Of a stretch of DNA of 64,000 nucleotides, positions 42,404-54,573 are shown piece after piece. The notes beneath the pieces are model-generated. The model worked only from the letters and a program-made list of their open reading frames with translations. It had not been told where the DNA came from and made no database searches. Each line of letters opens with the position of its first letter. Positions within the stretch are counted from its first letter, which is position 1. Location of the stretch: positions 1,178,001 through 1,242,000 of the forward strand of contig JAGPXD010000002.1 in NCBI GenBank assembly GCA_020746995.1, given 5' to 3'. The position numbers were made by a program, and so were the translations under genes. This DNA comes from Plectosphaerella cucumerina (taxonomy: Eukaryota > Ascomycota > Sordariomycetes > Glomerellales > Plectosphaerellaceae).

Positions 42404-44651
42404 GGCGACAGCTGAGAAGAGGTGTTGATGGGATGGGGGAGGAAGAGACGAGGGCCCGAGTCAGATGACTAGATGCAAGGCGGGGGACGACTCGGAGGCG
42501 GGAAGAAGGAAAGAGGGATCAGCAGCAACACGGGACGCAGAGGGGGGTGCGCGGTGCCGGCTCTCGACTTGACTGGGAGTGTGCTTGATGAAGAGACAGA
42601 GACTACAACCTTGCTGGCGTCGGCCGGGCCATCTCATATATGAAGCACGACAAGGGGCCCAGCGCGACCCGGATGCGCGTACAGACGCAAGCTGCAGGTT
42701 TGCCTCGCGCATCGCATCACATCGTTCCCCCGAGAGGGAGGCCTAGATGCCCGGGATGTGACATGAAGCCCAAGGGTCGAGCATGGATCGGACCCAGCGC
42801 TGCCTCCAGTCAAGCGGCCTCGAGCAGAGTCTACCGACAGGATATTGTTTCGAGTCCTGGAAGGTGCATATGCAGCTTGCTCTGCCCCCCTGGCCCCCGG
42901 GGAACCGTTGAGAAAATTTGAAAAGTCGCTTCGCAGGGACGACAAGGGCCATGTTCCCTCTTCCAATGTCGATTCGTCAACACGGCAAGCCGTCGGGGGT
43001 TGGACCTTATTCGGGACTCTCGGCGCTGGCCTGATTTCTTGAACCCCCCCAAGCCCCCTCTCGTCCGCCTCAGGGCGCATCCCGCGTCCAAGCCTTGGGC
43101 GTGGGGAGGGCCGGCAGGGGTCCAGGGGGCTCGGCAGACCGCTGGCGGCCGCTGGTTCGCGGGAGCGGACGGGCGGTAGATGGGGCCCTGGAGTCTTGGG
43201 GATCTGCCGGCTCGGGAACAGGGGTGGTTTGTTCCCCGTCGAAGGAGATTTGCCCGCGCCGGGGGTCGATGGCGGTTGGTGCTAAGCGAGGCCGCAACAC
43301 GGCTCGATGGGCGTTCGAGAAGGGGGGTGACGGACCCCGGAGCCTGCCGTTGCTGCAGGAGGGTGACTCGTGTCCCGAGGGAGAGAGCAAGAGAAAGAGA
43401 ACGAAGAGGCACGGTACTGTACGAGTATTGGATGGTCGTGTTGGTAATGAAATTGATTTGGCTCCGGCCGGCCAGGGGTCCGTCGAGGCGGACGATGTAT
43501 CCGCGCAAATCAGAGACACGGCTGAGGTCGTCGATCCCACATGAAAGTCTCGAGGCGTTTGACGGTAGGCGAAGTTGCTTTTTCTTTTTGTGCAGCGGCA
43601 ACGTCGGATGCGAAGGTTCTGCTTTAACCACTCTGGCGGGTTAGAGCTGACATTGTCTTGCCTAGCTAGAGGTGTGATAGTGGTGAGTCGCTGATGGGCA
43701 GATCGACAACCTCGTCCCCCACTGATAGACACGATCTATCTAGCACGGGGCGTCCTCCGGTGCTGACTAGGTGGTCAGAAGCAATGAACTCCTCCTCCCG
43801 GTCTCTTCCATGTCTTGTTCTTCGCCTGCACAAAGCCGCCACCACGGCGCACCTGGTGCACTCATCGTCGGACCACCGCCCTCTACTCCGGCCGCTGGAT
43901 CCCTCAGGGTTCTTGGCCTTTTCATCCCTGGGGGCGGCACGGGCAGGGGCCACTGACGCGATGTGACTGTTCCTGTTCCCGCTTCCCTCCACTATTCCTG
44001 CGGGAGAGATGCACCCCCTCCCGAAGCAGGTCTCAAAACGATCCCTCGTCCACGAGTAACAAAACATTCGCCCATGAAAGAGGGCCAAGCGAGCCTGGAA
44101 AACCCGTCCCCTGTTCTTCACTACAACCCCCTGTCTCTGATTAACACCCCCTGTTCCATGCCTGAGACATCCCACCGGCTCGCGGGATTATCCGATAGTC
44201 ACTGGACGCCCCCGCGGCTCGTGAACCGCAAGCTCTGCATCACCAGAGTCGGAAGAGAGAGGATGGGGGCCCCTGGAGGCGTCCCATGCCGCCGGTTGAT
44301 ACCTGCTTGCATGGCCTCGGGGTGTTGTGATTCCGCATGCTGGGGCCTGCATGCTGTCGGCATGGCATGATGGGCGGTTTCTGGGATTAGCCTGGACGCG
44401 GCAGGGTGATTTGTTCCAGTCTATCAAAAGTTTGCTAGAAGCGAGTTTCCATGTTATTGCCCCTATTCCTCCGATGCAGAGTTGCTGAACCTGGTCCTGG
44501 ACGTGCGCCGTTATCTGTCTGTTCCCTCCCGGTCGTGTCATCTGTTAAGACTCGAGGCTTGACGAGCCACTTCTTAGAGTGTTTGTCTTGTGCTGCTTCA
44601 GCATCAGCATCATCAACAAATCTCATTGACAATACAGACACCGTCGACATC
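42404..44651. other. Intergenic region, no supported gene
   Basis: 2.2 kb between two divergent genes. Several overlapping open frames on both strands, GC-rich, without family features. Confidence 0.5.
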
Positions 44652-45848
44652 ATGGGCTGGGTCCAAAACGCCACCCCGGAGGTGGAAGCCATCTCACAAT
44701 GGCCCATGATTATCCCGGTCATCGCTGTCATGACCGTCTTGTCCACCGTTGTCGTCTCCTTGCGCCTCTGGATCCGCCACAAGGCTCGCGGCCTCGCTCT
44801 CGACGACCACTTCTCAGCATTGTCGATGGTCTTTGCAATCATCTATTCAGCCCTCTCCATCGCCCGTGGGTGCCTCTCCACGGTTTGATGCTCGGCACGA
44901 CACTGACAGAAGCCGGTGATAGAAACGAGATATGGCCTCGGCCTGCCCATCGCCCTCCGGCCCAAACCAAATCTCATCCCATTCACTCGCGTCAACTATG
45001 CCGGCCGTCCATTCTACCAGCTGGGCATCAGCTTTTTCAAGATTGCCCTTCTTATCAGCTACCTGCGTCTACTCCAGGGAACTGATCACAAGATGTATCG
45101 CATGGTTGTGTGGGCGGTTGCAGCTTTTGTCTTTCTGAGCCACTTGGGGTGCACACTTGCGCTGGTCTTCGCCTGCAATCCCGTATGAACACTATTCACG
45201 CTCTGTTTGACATGACTGACAATACGTCTGCAGGTCGACAAATCCTGGAACCCCCTCAAGGTCGGCACCTGTCTTCCTCCCGGTCCCTCCTTCACTGGCT
45301 ATGCCGTAGTTACCATCATCTCCGACGTCATCGTCACCATCCTCCCGATCCCGATCCTGCTCCGCCTCAACGTCAAGCTCGAGAAGAAGCTCGGCCTCAT
45401 CGTTGTCTTCATCCTCGGAATCTTCACAACAATCTGCTCCGTCATGCGCTACAGCCAGATCGACCGCATCCAGTTCGGCGACGGCAACTCAACCATGCTC
45501 GTTCTCTGGGGCACCATCGAATTCAACGTCGGCAACATCGTCTCCTCCCTACCCTTCCTAGCGCCGGTCTGCATGCGTAAGGCGAAAGGCTACCGGTCCA
45601 AGCAGTCGGGCAGCTACGGGCAGTCCAACTCGCACGCGTTTGGCGGCAAGACGGGCGACAGGTACAAACTCAGCGCCATGAACCACAAGACGGACAACTT
45701 TTCGTCAAACGACCGCGGCAACAGCGAGGAGAACATCTTGGCGCCAAACTCGATCATTAAGTCGGTCACGTACACGGTGCAGGTCGACGACGATGCTGCG
45801 TCAGCCAACTCGAGAAAGAACGCCGCCATACCGGGGACGGTCATGTAA
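44652..45848 (+). CDS. Seven-helix rhodopsin-domain membrane protein (PTH11-related)
   Basis: Three exons, 44652-44865, 44923-45182 and 45234-45848, give 362 residues. The first intron (GTGGGT, CTGAC, GATAG) was placed by phase; it yields SIAQTRYGLG, the conserved family sequence after helix 2. Helices include IIPVIAVMTVLSTVVVSLRLWI, FSALSMVFAIIYSALSIA, QLGISFFKIALLISYL, VVWAVAAFVFLSHLGCTLALV, FTGYAVVTIISDVIVTILPIPIL and LGLIVVFILGIFTTICSVM. The motif DDHFSALS after helix 1 and the Cys pair (C in HLGCTL, ACNPV then VGTCLPP) are typical of the fungal rhodopsin-like domain family. No CFEM domain precedes it. The cytosolic tail of about 100 residues is Ser/Asn-rich. Signalling from surface cues is known for PTH11 only; here it is an inference. 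Confidence 0.9.
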
Positions 45849-46119
45849 AGCCGAAGTGGCGTCTTCGCCTGTGTATTTAGCCTGGCGTGAAAACCCCTTG
45901 GAGATCGACAGATGACGATCTCGCCATGTCGGGACGGGTTTGCGTCTTCAGCCAGGCCAAGCATTTAGCCGTGCCTCGCAAGAAAGGCTTGATATCGGAG
46001 CCTGGCGCTCCGACTGGCCGAGATGCAAGGCACGTTCTGCAGCATGTATGCTTATCATGACTAGATTATTTTTCTTTGCATACGATCTAATGATGGATGT
46101 CTCATGTGTGAACCCTTGT

Positions 46120-47566
46120 CTACGCCCCTTCCTCGTACTTCATGAACATCTCACGTCTGCTGAGAAGAGGACTCTGCGGGTTCACCCTCGGCCAGTCATG
46201 GGCATCCAGACACGCCCTCCTCGCGGCAAGGACAGCCGGGCGCGACCTCTTGACAACACCATCTTCATAGTCGTCGAGCGCCTCGCGAAGCCCATCACCA
46301 CCGGCGACGAGACGGGGGGTAACCTTTTGGGCAAACTCGAGCACGTCGACGATGGCGTGGTTGGCGCCCTCGCCGCGGTCTAAAGGCACGTCAGCGCGTG
46401 TTATTCTCCGCCAGGAATGCTGGGGAAACCTACACATGGTCATGGCGTGGAATGCATCGCCCATGAGCACGGCTCTCCCCGAGGTCCTCAGGCCTTCGGC
46501 CGGCACGTAGTCGGTCAGCTCGAGCTGCTTGACCTCCGAGCTCTCCGAAACGCCCTGGGCGATGGACTTGAATGGTTCGGCCCACGTCTCGGCAAAAGAC
46601 TTGATGAGGTCGATGGTCCCCTCGGGCGTGGAGGGGAAGTCCAGGGGCCCCGGCTGGCCGCCCCAGCCAAAGCTATCGCGGTACGGCCAGGAGATGACGA
46701 CTTGGCAGGCGTACTCGCCGGCCGGGGCGGCGGCGCTGGCCTCCCGGTCACCGGTGTGGGACGCGGGAGAGGCGGCGTCTGTGCCATGGCTGTCGTTGCC
46801 GGGGGCGTTGAGGACTATTCAGGATGGGATCAGCGACGAACAGGGCGGCCTGAAATTGAAGGCGGGGGAGGAACTCACCGCTAAAGTACATGTAGGTGTC
46901 GTTCTTGGACGAGGTCGCTTGAAGGAAGAAGGGGTCGAGCTGTTTAATGGGCGCCATGGCTTCGGGGGTGTACCTGGCCCTGAAGCCCACGACGCGGACG
47001 GGGACGCGGAAGTTCTCATGACGGTCGGGGAAGAGAGCCCTCCGGACGCGGGAGTGGCCGCCATCGCAGGCTACGATGAGTGATCCGACGGACTCGGTGC
47101 CATCCTCAAAGAGAGCTGTGACCTCTCCCTCAGGGGTCTCACGAAGCCAGGAAAAGGCCTTCCCCCACTCGACGTCGATGTCCTCGGCCAGCAGACGGCG
47201 CAACTTCTCGCGGGTGACGCGGATGCGCGTGGCCTCAGTGGCGCGCGGGGTGGCGGCGACAAGGGCGCCTGTGGACAGGTCGTGGAGGGGAAAGGTGGTC
47301 GCGTCGCCGGCCTCAACGGCGCGGCGGTCGACATAAGTCGACGGGATGCGGCGGACGAGGGGCTCGGGGAGGAGGTCGCGGAGGGCGGGGAGGGACCAGT
47401 GCAGGGTCAGTCCCCAGCCGACACCGCGGGTGGTGAAATCTGCATCGCGGTCAAAGAGGCGGAAGGGGATGTGGGCGGTGCGGAGGTGCTGGGCCAGGAG
47501 GAGGCCACTGATGCCGGCTCCGATGATGAGCACCGGCTTGAGGGGGGCGGGTTCAGATTCGGGCAT
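46120..47566 (-). CDS. FAD-dependent monooxygenase (aromatic hydroxylase type)
   Basis: Three exons, 47566-46879, 46814-46434 and 46379-46120, give 442 residues. Joins use GTGAGT/AATAG and GTAGGT/TTTAG, and phases match. The first acceptor CAG nearer the donor was rejected because it breaks the frame. The group A flavoprotein marks are all present: VLIIGAGISGLLLAQHL (FAD-binding GxGxxG, residues 12-28), IVACDGGHSRVRRALF (DG motif), and GRAVLMGDAFHAM (GD motif), followed by RGEGANHAIVDVLEFA. Such enzymes hydroxylate aromatic or polyketide substrates with NAD(P)H and oxygen (family knowledge). No biosynthetic core enzyme is nearby, so a secondary-metabolite role is not supported. It converges on the rhodopsin-domain gene with about 270 bp between stops. 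Confidence 0.92.
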
Positions 47567-48523
47567 GGCTGAGTCGTGTCGGGGTGAGTGAATACTCCTT
47601 GAGTGATGTGCCTGTGCTGTGACAGTGGCAGCACTGAGGGCATTTCAAGTTGGAGATGGCCCGACTGCTTCAGCAGTTGAACCCCAACCGTCAGATGCGT
47701 TTGAACCCTCATGCAGGCGCCCATTCACAAGATCTCATCCTCTGCTCTGAATAGTGACCCCCTCGACCCATCGAACAGGCTCTTCGCACCAACGGCCAGC
47801 GTGGGGTGATCAGGACGCACAGAGATGGACATGGACATGGGCTGATGGTGGGTTCTTCAGGGCCAGACTTACTGCATCTACAGGCATCTCAGCGGGTCTG
47901 TGTCCTGACTCCCTCGTACCGCAGTTCCCCTAGGGGGCTTTTCTCCCTCGAATGGAGCAGACAGGGGGAGGACGGGACGGCGCCCGGCATCACCCGCCCA
48001 GCTTCGGCTGCCTGTGGGTTTCGTTCAGTGGGCAACAGGGCTGCGGTGCGGATGTTACGTATTTCTGTTGTAGAGCCTCTGATGCCAAGAAGCTGTGAAG
48101 ACGGGCTTCATCTCCGAGTCCCCTGCTGCTGCATTTCGTTCAGCAGCAGTTGGTTCTTTTTCGGCACTCGTCCGATGCTGCAGAATGGATATTCCGATGC
48201 TGAAGATTCTTCAAGCGGGCTACTGCGGGGGTTCGTGTTATTCTGCATGACACAGGTGGGCGTTCTTGGGTATGCCAGGGTTCAGTCTCAGCACAGATCA
48301 TGGCCAAGTCGATGCCCTGAAAACACCCGGTCCACATTCTCGTCAACCCAGGGAGGAGACCAGATGCGCGGCCTGCATGCTGATGCAGAAGACATGGGCC
48401 GCAATCCTCCTCCTGCAGCCACCTGTCGCAAGAACTCATCCTTCAAGCTCGGCATCATCACCACCGTCGCCAAGTTCGCCATGTCATCTTCATCTTCATC
48501 TCATTCCCTCACCGAGATTACTT
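47567..48523. other. Intergenic region
   Basis: About 1 kb between the monooxygenase start and the kinase stop. No gene seen; this marks the left edge of the catabolic cluster. Confidence 0.5.
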
Positions 48524-50384
48524 CTACAAGTCCACCTGCACGCCCAGCCCTTCCGCCAAACCCCTGAGAATCTCGTACAGCGCCCACGCCCCCGGGTCCG
48601 GCAGCTCTTGGCCCTCGGCCTCACCCACGTATGTTGCCCGTCCAAACCGCGCCTTCAGGAACCTCGTTGCCTCGGCCTTGGCTGCCGCCACCTTGACGCC
48701 AGCCGTCAAACTCGAGGTCTTCGCAAATTCGTCGGCAAATGGCAACAGCACATCCATCACCGTGCGATCGCCTTCTCGTGCTGACGTGTGCGACTTGAGC
48801 GCCTCGGCTGCCTCCGCCAGTGCCTTTGCGTAAAGCTCCGGTGAAGGCGCCCTGCCGGCGGCTGTCGCCTCGCGCACCCCCTTTCGTAGGGATGCCGAAA
48901 AGGCAGAGAGTAGGATGCCCAGGATCGCGCCCAGCGTGCCGCCCATGTCGTCGGCTGCCTCGATGAGAGAGGCGAGGAAGCCGAATACTGAGCCGCCCTT
49001 TGCGATGCCGCCGTCGAGACCGCGCTGCACCGACTCGGCCAGGCCCTTGACGGCCTCGCCGCAGTCGCCGTCGCCCATGACCATGTCCCAGCGGGTGAGG
49101 TCCGGCTCGGCCGCAATGGCGCGCTCGCACGCCGTGCGAATGCCCTTCTCCAGGAGTGCTGCATCCACCACGAGGTCGTCGCCCGTAGACTCGCCCGCGG
49201 CGCCTGCTGCCGGCTTCTCCTGCGCAGTCTTCACGTCAACCGTCCTTTTCGCGTTGGCAGATGGCCGTGTCACATTCGGCCACGACACTGCAGTCGTTTG
49301 CCGGTCAAACAGCGTGAGGAACTCCTCCGCCGAAGCGTCGGCCTGTCTCGCGGCAGCAGAGATGTTGCACAGCGACACGGAGAAGCCGGGCGCATTCAGT
49401 GACGTCTCAAAAGTGCCTGAGAGGGTCCTGACGGGGTTGATCTTCCAAGTAGCGGCGAGCTGCTGCTGCACCTCGTCCGTCAGGGCACCCAGCTCCAACA
49501 CAGACAGACCGCCATAGTTGTTGACGAGGAGAGTGACGTTGTCGCCAGGCTCGAAAGTCGCGAAAGCGCGCTCGGGGTCGGTCGGGTCACAGAGCAGCCG
49601 CAGGCAGCGCGCGATAAGGTCCTCGACGGAGGGGAAGGGCGAGATGAGCTGTTGGCCGGGCTCATTGTGGATGCCGGCGCCCACGACGCACACGTCTTCG
49701 GGGATGCTCTGGTGCTGGCGGCCAGGGACATGGCAGTGGTCGAGGGCTGAGCCGATGGAGACAGTGTGGTCGTTTAGAGCCCTGCCGATGGCCAGGCAGC
49801 GCTGGAAGGGGTATTTCTCCGCGGCGGCGGCGCCGAGGATCTTCATCGCTGGGGGGGCGTTAGCTTGAAGGGGAGTCTTCCCGGACGGGGCTCTACTCAC
49901 TGAAAACGTGACCTGGCATGCCCCTGCGGCCGACCCTGGCGCTCTTGCTGCGTCCGATTGACACATCGTCTGTTGCCGGCAGCACGATGACATTCTCAGC
50001 GAGGCCCTCTGCCCTGGCGCGCTCGGCAGCAAGGCCAAAGTGCAGCCTGTCGCCCGTGTAATTTGTGACAAGGAAGATGGTTCCCTCCGTCGATGGCGCC
50101 AAGCGCATAGCGGCCATGACCTGCTTCGTGCTAGGCGAGGCAAAGATGTCGCCGCACGCGACAGCCGAGAGGAGACCCTCGCCAACGAAGCCGCTCCATG
50201 CAGGCTCGTGGCCCGAGCCACCGCCGCCGATGATGCTGACAGCCGCCGCATCATTATAAGCATCTGCGACAACACGTTCAGGCTCGTCGAGGACCAGGTG
50301 AGGGTTCGCCGCAACCAGGGCGCGAAGGGCGCGCGGGACGAGCGTGTTGGCCGCCGTCGAGGGGAAGTAGTGTTTCGTGGCCAT
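48524..50384 (-). CDS. Dihydroxyacetone-kinase-family kinase (DAK1+DAK2 domains)
   Basis: Two exons, 50384-49901 and 49848-48524, give 602 residues, the usual length of single-chain fungal DAK kinases. The donor is GTGAGT, branch CTAAC and acceptor CCCAG; the joined codon is Thr. The DAK1 substrate domain has GGGGSGHEPAWSGFVGEGLL (residues 53-72), the FLVTNYTGDRLHFGLA block, and SALDHCHVPG, the substrate-His region. The DAK2 nucleotide domain begins near residue 380 with VMGDGDCGEAVKG and continues MGGTLGAILGILLSAF. These enzymes phosphorylate dihydroxyacetone with ATP; relatives act on erythrulose and other short ketoses (family knowledge). It shares an 816-bp divergent promoter with an aldolase and lies in a cluster with a dehydrogenase, an isomerase, a transporter and a regulator, so a C4 or C3 ketose substrate is inferred. 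Confidence 0.95.
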
Positions 50385-51200
50385 TGTCGGGGATGTGTGG
50401 TGTGATGTGATGATTCAGGGGTGTCTCTTGTGAGAGCGAGGCCGTATGGCTTAAGACGGCGGACGTGGCTCCATCGTGGACGAGAGTCTGGAGCTTCAGA
50501 GGGCTCCTCTTCCTTGATTGAGGCTTCGTATCGAGACGCCGACGCGCTTCGAGGTCTGTTCCTGTTCGAGGGGAGACGCGTCAAGGCAAGCGGCGGAGAC
50601 TCCGTGGCCTCGGCTGAGAGGGGCAGCGCGTCAAGGGATCGCGGCAGTTGTCAATGTTTTCTCCTGCGCCGAGGCCGTGTTTCTGGAAGCTCTCTGGAAG
50701 GGGGACGTCATCGCGTCGGAGTCTTGGCCGGTGACTGGGTCGAGTCGTGGTTGATGATGTGCTAACAGGAGCACTAGCAATATGATTGCCAGCCTGTTAG
50801 TGATGCAGTAGGGACCGGCCTGGAGCCGGCCAGATGCCCTCGTCTCGCGGCCTTCCCCCACCAACGCAGCAACACATCCACCATACCCGCCCTAGACAAT
50901 GGTCAGCGGAGCTGTTTCCCCTCGGAAATCAGTCTGGGGCTTGCCGTAGCGCCGCTCGATTCGAGAGCCCCCGTCCGGAGTCGGTCTCTCGCATCGAGGG
51001 TCATGCGGGCAAGTCTGGAGATGTTCGTGAGGGGCGATTCTCAATTTTCATACATTATGAGCTGCTCAGGATGAGGCTTGATTGATATCGTGCCATCTCT
51101 TTACGTCTTCTCAACATCCCAGCCCGCAACACTCTCATCTCCTGCCGCTGGACTAACCCCCTCACCACCTCCCTCAACACCACCACATCACATCACCACA
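50385..51200. promoter_or_regulatory. Divergent promoter region, kinase / aldolase
   Basis: 816 bp between the two start codons. It holds a palindrome CGGAGACTCCG at 50594-50604 (CGG-N5-CCG), a plausible site for a Zn2Cys6 dimer, possibly the regulator encoded two genes away. Binding is inference. Confidence 0.45.
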
Positions 51201-52117
51201 ATGGCGCCCTGGGACCCTACCAAGAACAAGACGTGGCAGATCCTCAAGGCCGCTGAGGAGGGCGGCTACGGCGTCCAGGCCGCCATCGCCTACAACATCG
51301 AGCATATCCTGGCCTTCATCGCCGCCGCCGAGGCCAAGCGCTCCCCCCTCATCATCCAAGTCTTCCCCTGGGCCATCACCTTCTCCGACGGCCTGCTGGT
51401 GCACGCCGCCTCCATCGCCGCCAAGAAGGCATCAGTCCCCGTCGCTATCCACCTTGACCACGCCCAGGACGAGGCCATGATCCGCCACGCCGCCGACACG
51501 CTGCCCTTTGACAGCATCATGGTCGACATGAGCCACTACGAGATGGACGAGAACCTCGCCAAGACCAAGGTCCTGGTCGAGTACTGCCACGAGCGCGGTA
51601 TCTCGACGGAGGCTGAGCCTGGACGTATCGAGGGCGGAGAGGATGGCATCGCTGATACTGTTGACCTTGAGGGTGCCCTGACGACGCCTGAGCAGGTGGA
51701 GGACTTCATCGCCACGGGTATTGACTTCCTGGCGCCTGCTTTCGGCAACGTTCACGGCGAGTACGGCAAGAGGGGTCCTCACCTGGAGTGGGATCGGTAA
51801 GCATTTCTTCTCCAGTCTCAAATGCAGTCATGCTAATATTGCCCAGCCTCACAAAGATCCGCGAGGCCGTTGCCGGCCGCGTCAGGATCGTGCTGCACGG
51901 CACGAACGGCTTCCCCGTCGACATCATGCAGCGGTGTATTGAGGGCGGCGTTTCCAAGGTCAACGTCAACAAGCTGGTGCTGGACGACTACATCGTGCAC
52001 CTGCAGCAGAACGCGCACAAGCTCAGCCAGACGACGCTCATGGAGGAAGGCGTGCGCGAGGCTCAGCGGTTGATGGAGTGGCAGATGGACGTGGTCAAGT
52101 CGAGCGGAAAGGTGTAG
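51201..52117 (+). CDS. Class II fructose/tagatose-bisphosphate-type aldolase
   Basis: Two exons, 51201-51796 and 51847-52117, give 288 residues, close to bacterial KbaY/GatY and shorter than housekeeping fungal FbaA (about 360). The donor is GTAAGC and the acceptor CCCAG; the joined codon is Arg. Zinc ligands and catalytic residues are visible: VAIHLDHAQDEAM (catalytic Asp and zinc His), STEAEPGRIEGGEDG, FGNVHGEYGKRGPHLEW (zinc His) and VLHGTNGFPVDIM (zinc His and phosphate loop), then VSKVNVNKL. These enzymes split a ketose phosphate into DHAP and an aldehyde (family knowledge). The compact form and the cluster location argue for a catabolic ketose-phosphate rather than glycolytic fructose-bisphosphate. 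Alternative: a family member acting as an isomerase. Confidence 0.93.
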
Positions 52118-52267
52118 GGGCTGTAGATGAGGATGGCATGTAAACCAACAATAGCAGGGCATGGAAGGAAAACGACATGAGAGACGACATAGACAATGAC
52201 ATGGCCGAAAGGCATACAAAGACGACAATTGCCCCCTAGACTTTTCCTGGTATCATAAACTCCAACC

Positions 52268-54573
52268 CTACACCCGGTGCTCGCTGTCGGCTTTTGCCCA
52301 CTCCTGCCGTAGGTCATTCCGCCAAACGACCATGGGCGCCCATCCCACGCGCGCCTCGCAATCCTCCATCATCCTCAAGATGGCTTCCCGCTTCGCAGGC
52401 TCCTGCACACACAGCCCAGCTCCGTACAGGCACTGAGCCGAGAAGATCTGTGCCCCTGGGTCGGATAGCTCCATCGCCACGCCGCATATCGTATCAACAG
52501 CCTCAGACAGCGTCCTCTGTGCTTTCAGGTACCCATTGAAACCTGGAGGAATAGGGCTATGCAAGGTAATGAGGATCTGCGCAAACGAGTAGGCCTGCAC
52601 GGCGATGCCAAAGTGCGGCGGATGAATCCATAACGGGCTGAAGACGTCCCCGGGCCCCCGTGCCGCTGAAGGCAGCGGCCGAAACCTCTCGCCCCAGAGG
52701 GAACGCAAACCCTCCATCTTGTGCAACAAGTCCTCCTTAGCGCGGGCTCGCTGCTCCGAAGCTGAAGGGTCCGTGATAGCAGCCTCTGGTATCTCGATAG
52801 CGCGCGACTGCGCGCAGTAATTAACAGCCAGGGCGAGGAGATACAGCGTTCTCCGGGCGAGCTGGTCCTGATCGAGCTCGCGCACCGACAGCGTCGGCTT
52901 CCAGATAGACAGGCACCTGCGCTTCTCGCGGAAGGCGGCCCAGATGTCCTGCCGCAGCCAGGACCACCAGATGGCCTGGCGGAGGCCGCCGCACTCGCCG
53001 TCCGTATTCTGGGATCGCTGGATCCAGAAGACGCCCTTGAGGTGGCGCTGCCAGTTGCCGCGGCCGTCGCTCTCGTCGAGCATCTCATAGGAGGAGATGG
53101 CGATGACTGTCACGAGGAGCTCCTCGGAGTAGGTGTAGCTGTTGTAGGCTAGGGCTTCTTGGACGTAGTGGAGGGTTTCGTAGTAGTACTGCATCGATTC
53201 GTCGGTGCCGTGGTCCGGGGGAGGGAGGAGGGCGGCGTTGCCTCGGGATGCTTCGGTCGTGACCATGTGTTTGGCTGCGAGGGCAAGGATGGCTTTCATG
53301 ACGCCTACGTTGCGCAGGGCCAGCCGTGTCGCCCTCGCAGCAAAGGGCGTCGATGCGTCCAGCAGGTCCAGCCAGCGGGCCACATGCTCGGTAAAGTGTC
53401 GAAACAAGATGGCCTCGTGGTCAGTGAGCGTCATATCCCGCTCAAGCTGCCACGTCCGCCTCTCGGGATCCCCCGTCGCCGTGTAATGTCTCGGCGGACC
53501 CGGCCTCTTGGCCTTGACAGGCCGGCCATCGCCGTCATCCACATCCACCGCCGTGACGGAGCCGTCTTCGGCCCCGTCCTCAGCACGAACCTCATCCGGG
53601 TCCGGCGGCGCGGGGCTCGGGGCCAGAGAGAACCCACTGTCGGCGTTGGCCGCGTCGGTAGCTAGCAAGCTGAGCCATCGCGTCGAGGCAAAGTCGGCGC
53701 TCCACAGCTCCGAAGACACCGTGTCGGGCGAGTAGCCAAAGTTGAAGCCGTCGCCGAGGCTCAGGCCCACCGGCGATGGCTGCGTCATGGGGAACCCCCC
53801 CGGCGACGGCACTGTGGCCGCCGCCGATGCCTGGGCAAAGGTGGCCAAGGGTGAGCGAGCGGCCACCGACTGGTGCTGCGGTGTGACTCCCGGCCGCGAT
53901 GCGAGGCCCGGAGAGCCCGCCACCGACTCGGGCCCGCGACCGGAGCGCTCGGAGCGGTTGCCATTGCTCATCTGCAGGGGGGACGAGTGTGATAGGGGGG
54001 CTGCGGCCGGAGGATTGTGTGGAGGGGGAGGCGGAGGAGGAGGCAGCAAGACAGCCGCGGCGGCAGGCTCAGACTCGGCCGGCGGCAGGGGCTGCTCCAG
54101 CTCGGGCTCGGGGTCCAAGGGGCTCGGACTGAGACTCGGACTGCGGCTGGGGCTCGGGGGCTGCTGGGACGTCGAGTCCCTCGGGTCGCGGTGTCCGTGA
54201 CGTTGGACACCGACGTTGGGTGGGTAGACGCACTCGCGGTCTGCGATGGAGCAGGGGCCGCAGACGGGCTGCTTTTCATCGCACTTCTTGTGTCTCTTGC
54301 GACATGTTAGGCTAGGGGGAGGTGGTTAGCAGTGATCATCATCAGGGGTAGCGGCGGCATGGCATCGCCATGGCATGATGGCCCAGCCTCGCCCGTCCCT
54401 GACGATCCGACAGCGTGGCACCTGGCACACGGTGTCTCTGCCCGACGGGTGATCGCCAGGGACAACAACGTGCCCCCTTTGCTCACTTACCATCCTGTCT
54501 TTGTGCGCAGGCCTCGTCCTCGGGGCTTCCTGATGCGCTTCTTGGGCGCCGGGGCGCTGTCCGCACCGTCCAT
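52268..54573 (-). CDS. Zn2Cys6 transcription factor, candidate cluster regulator
   Basis: Two exons, 54573-54491 and 54311-52268, give 708 residues. The 179-nt intron (GTAAGT to CCTAG) splits the first Cys codon of the cluster. The binuclear cluster is at Cys28, 31, 38, 45, 48 and 55, with RKRHKKCDEKQPVC between; a basic N-terminal arm (KKRIRKPRGRG) precedes it, likely for DNA or nuclear import. A long Ser/Pro/Ala linker follows. From about residue 290 the Fungal_trans_2-type helical domain begins: DHEAILFRHFTEHVARWLD, NVGVMKAILALAAKHM, YETLHYVQEAL and SDGRGNWQRHLKGVFW. It sits in the middle of the kinase/aldolase/isomerase/dehydrogenase/MFS cluster, converges on the aldolase (150 bp between stops) and is divergent from the isomerase, so pathway-specific control is the natural inference. 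Confidence 0.92.

Noticed and set aside
42831..43631. Minus-strand open frame of 266 codons in the 42.4-44.6 kb gap
   Set aside because: Composition changes along its length, there is no domain, and several equally long frames overlap it in other phases.
43620..43650. A-box-like CGCCAGAGTGGTTAAAGC on the minus strand
   Set aside because: No matching tRNA arms, B box or terminator at a plausible distance.
46840..46850. Nearer CAG acceptor for the first monooxygenase intron
   Set aside because: Using it shifts the frame and loses the conserved FAD-enzyme C-terminal half; the AATAG acceptor at 46816-46815 keeps both.
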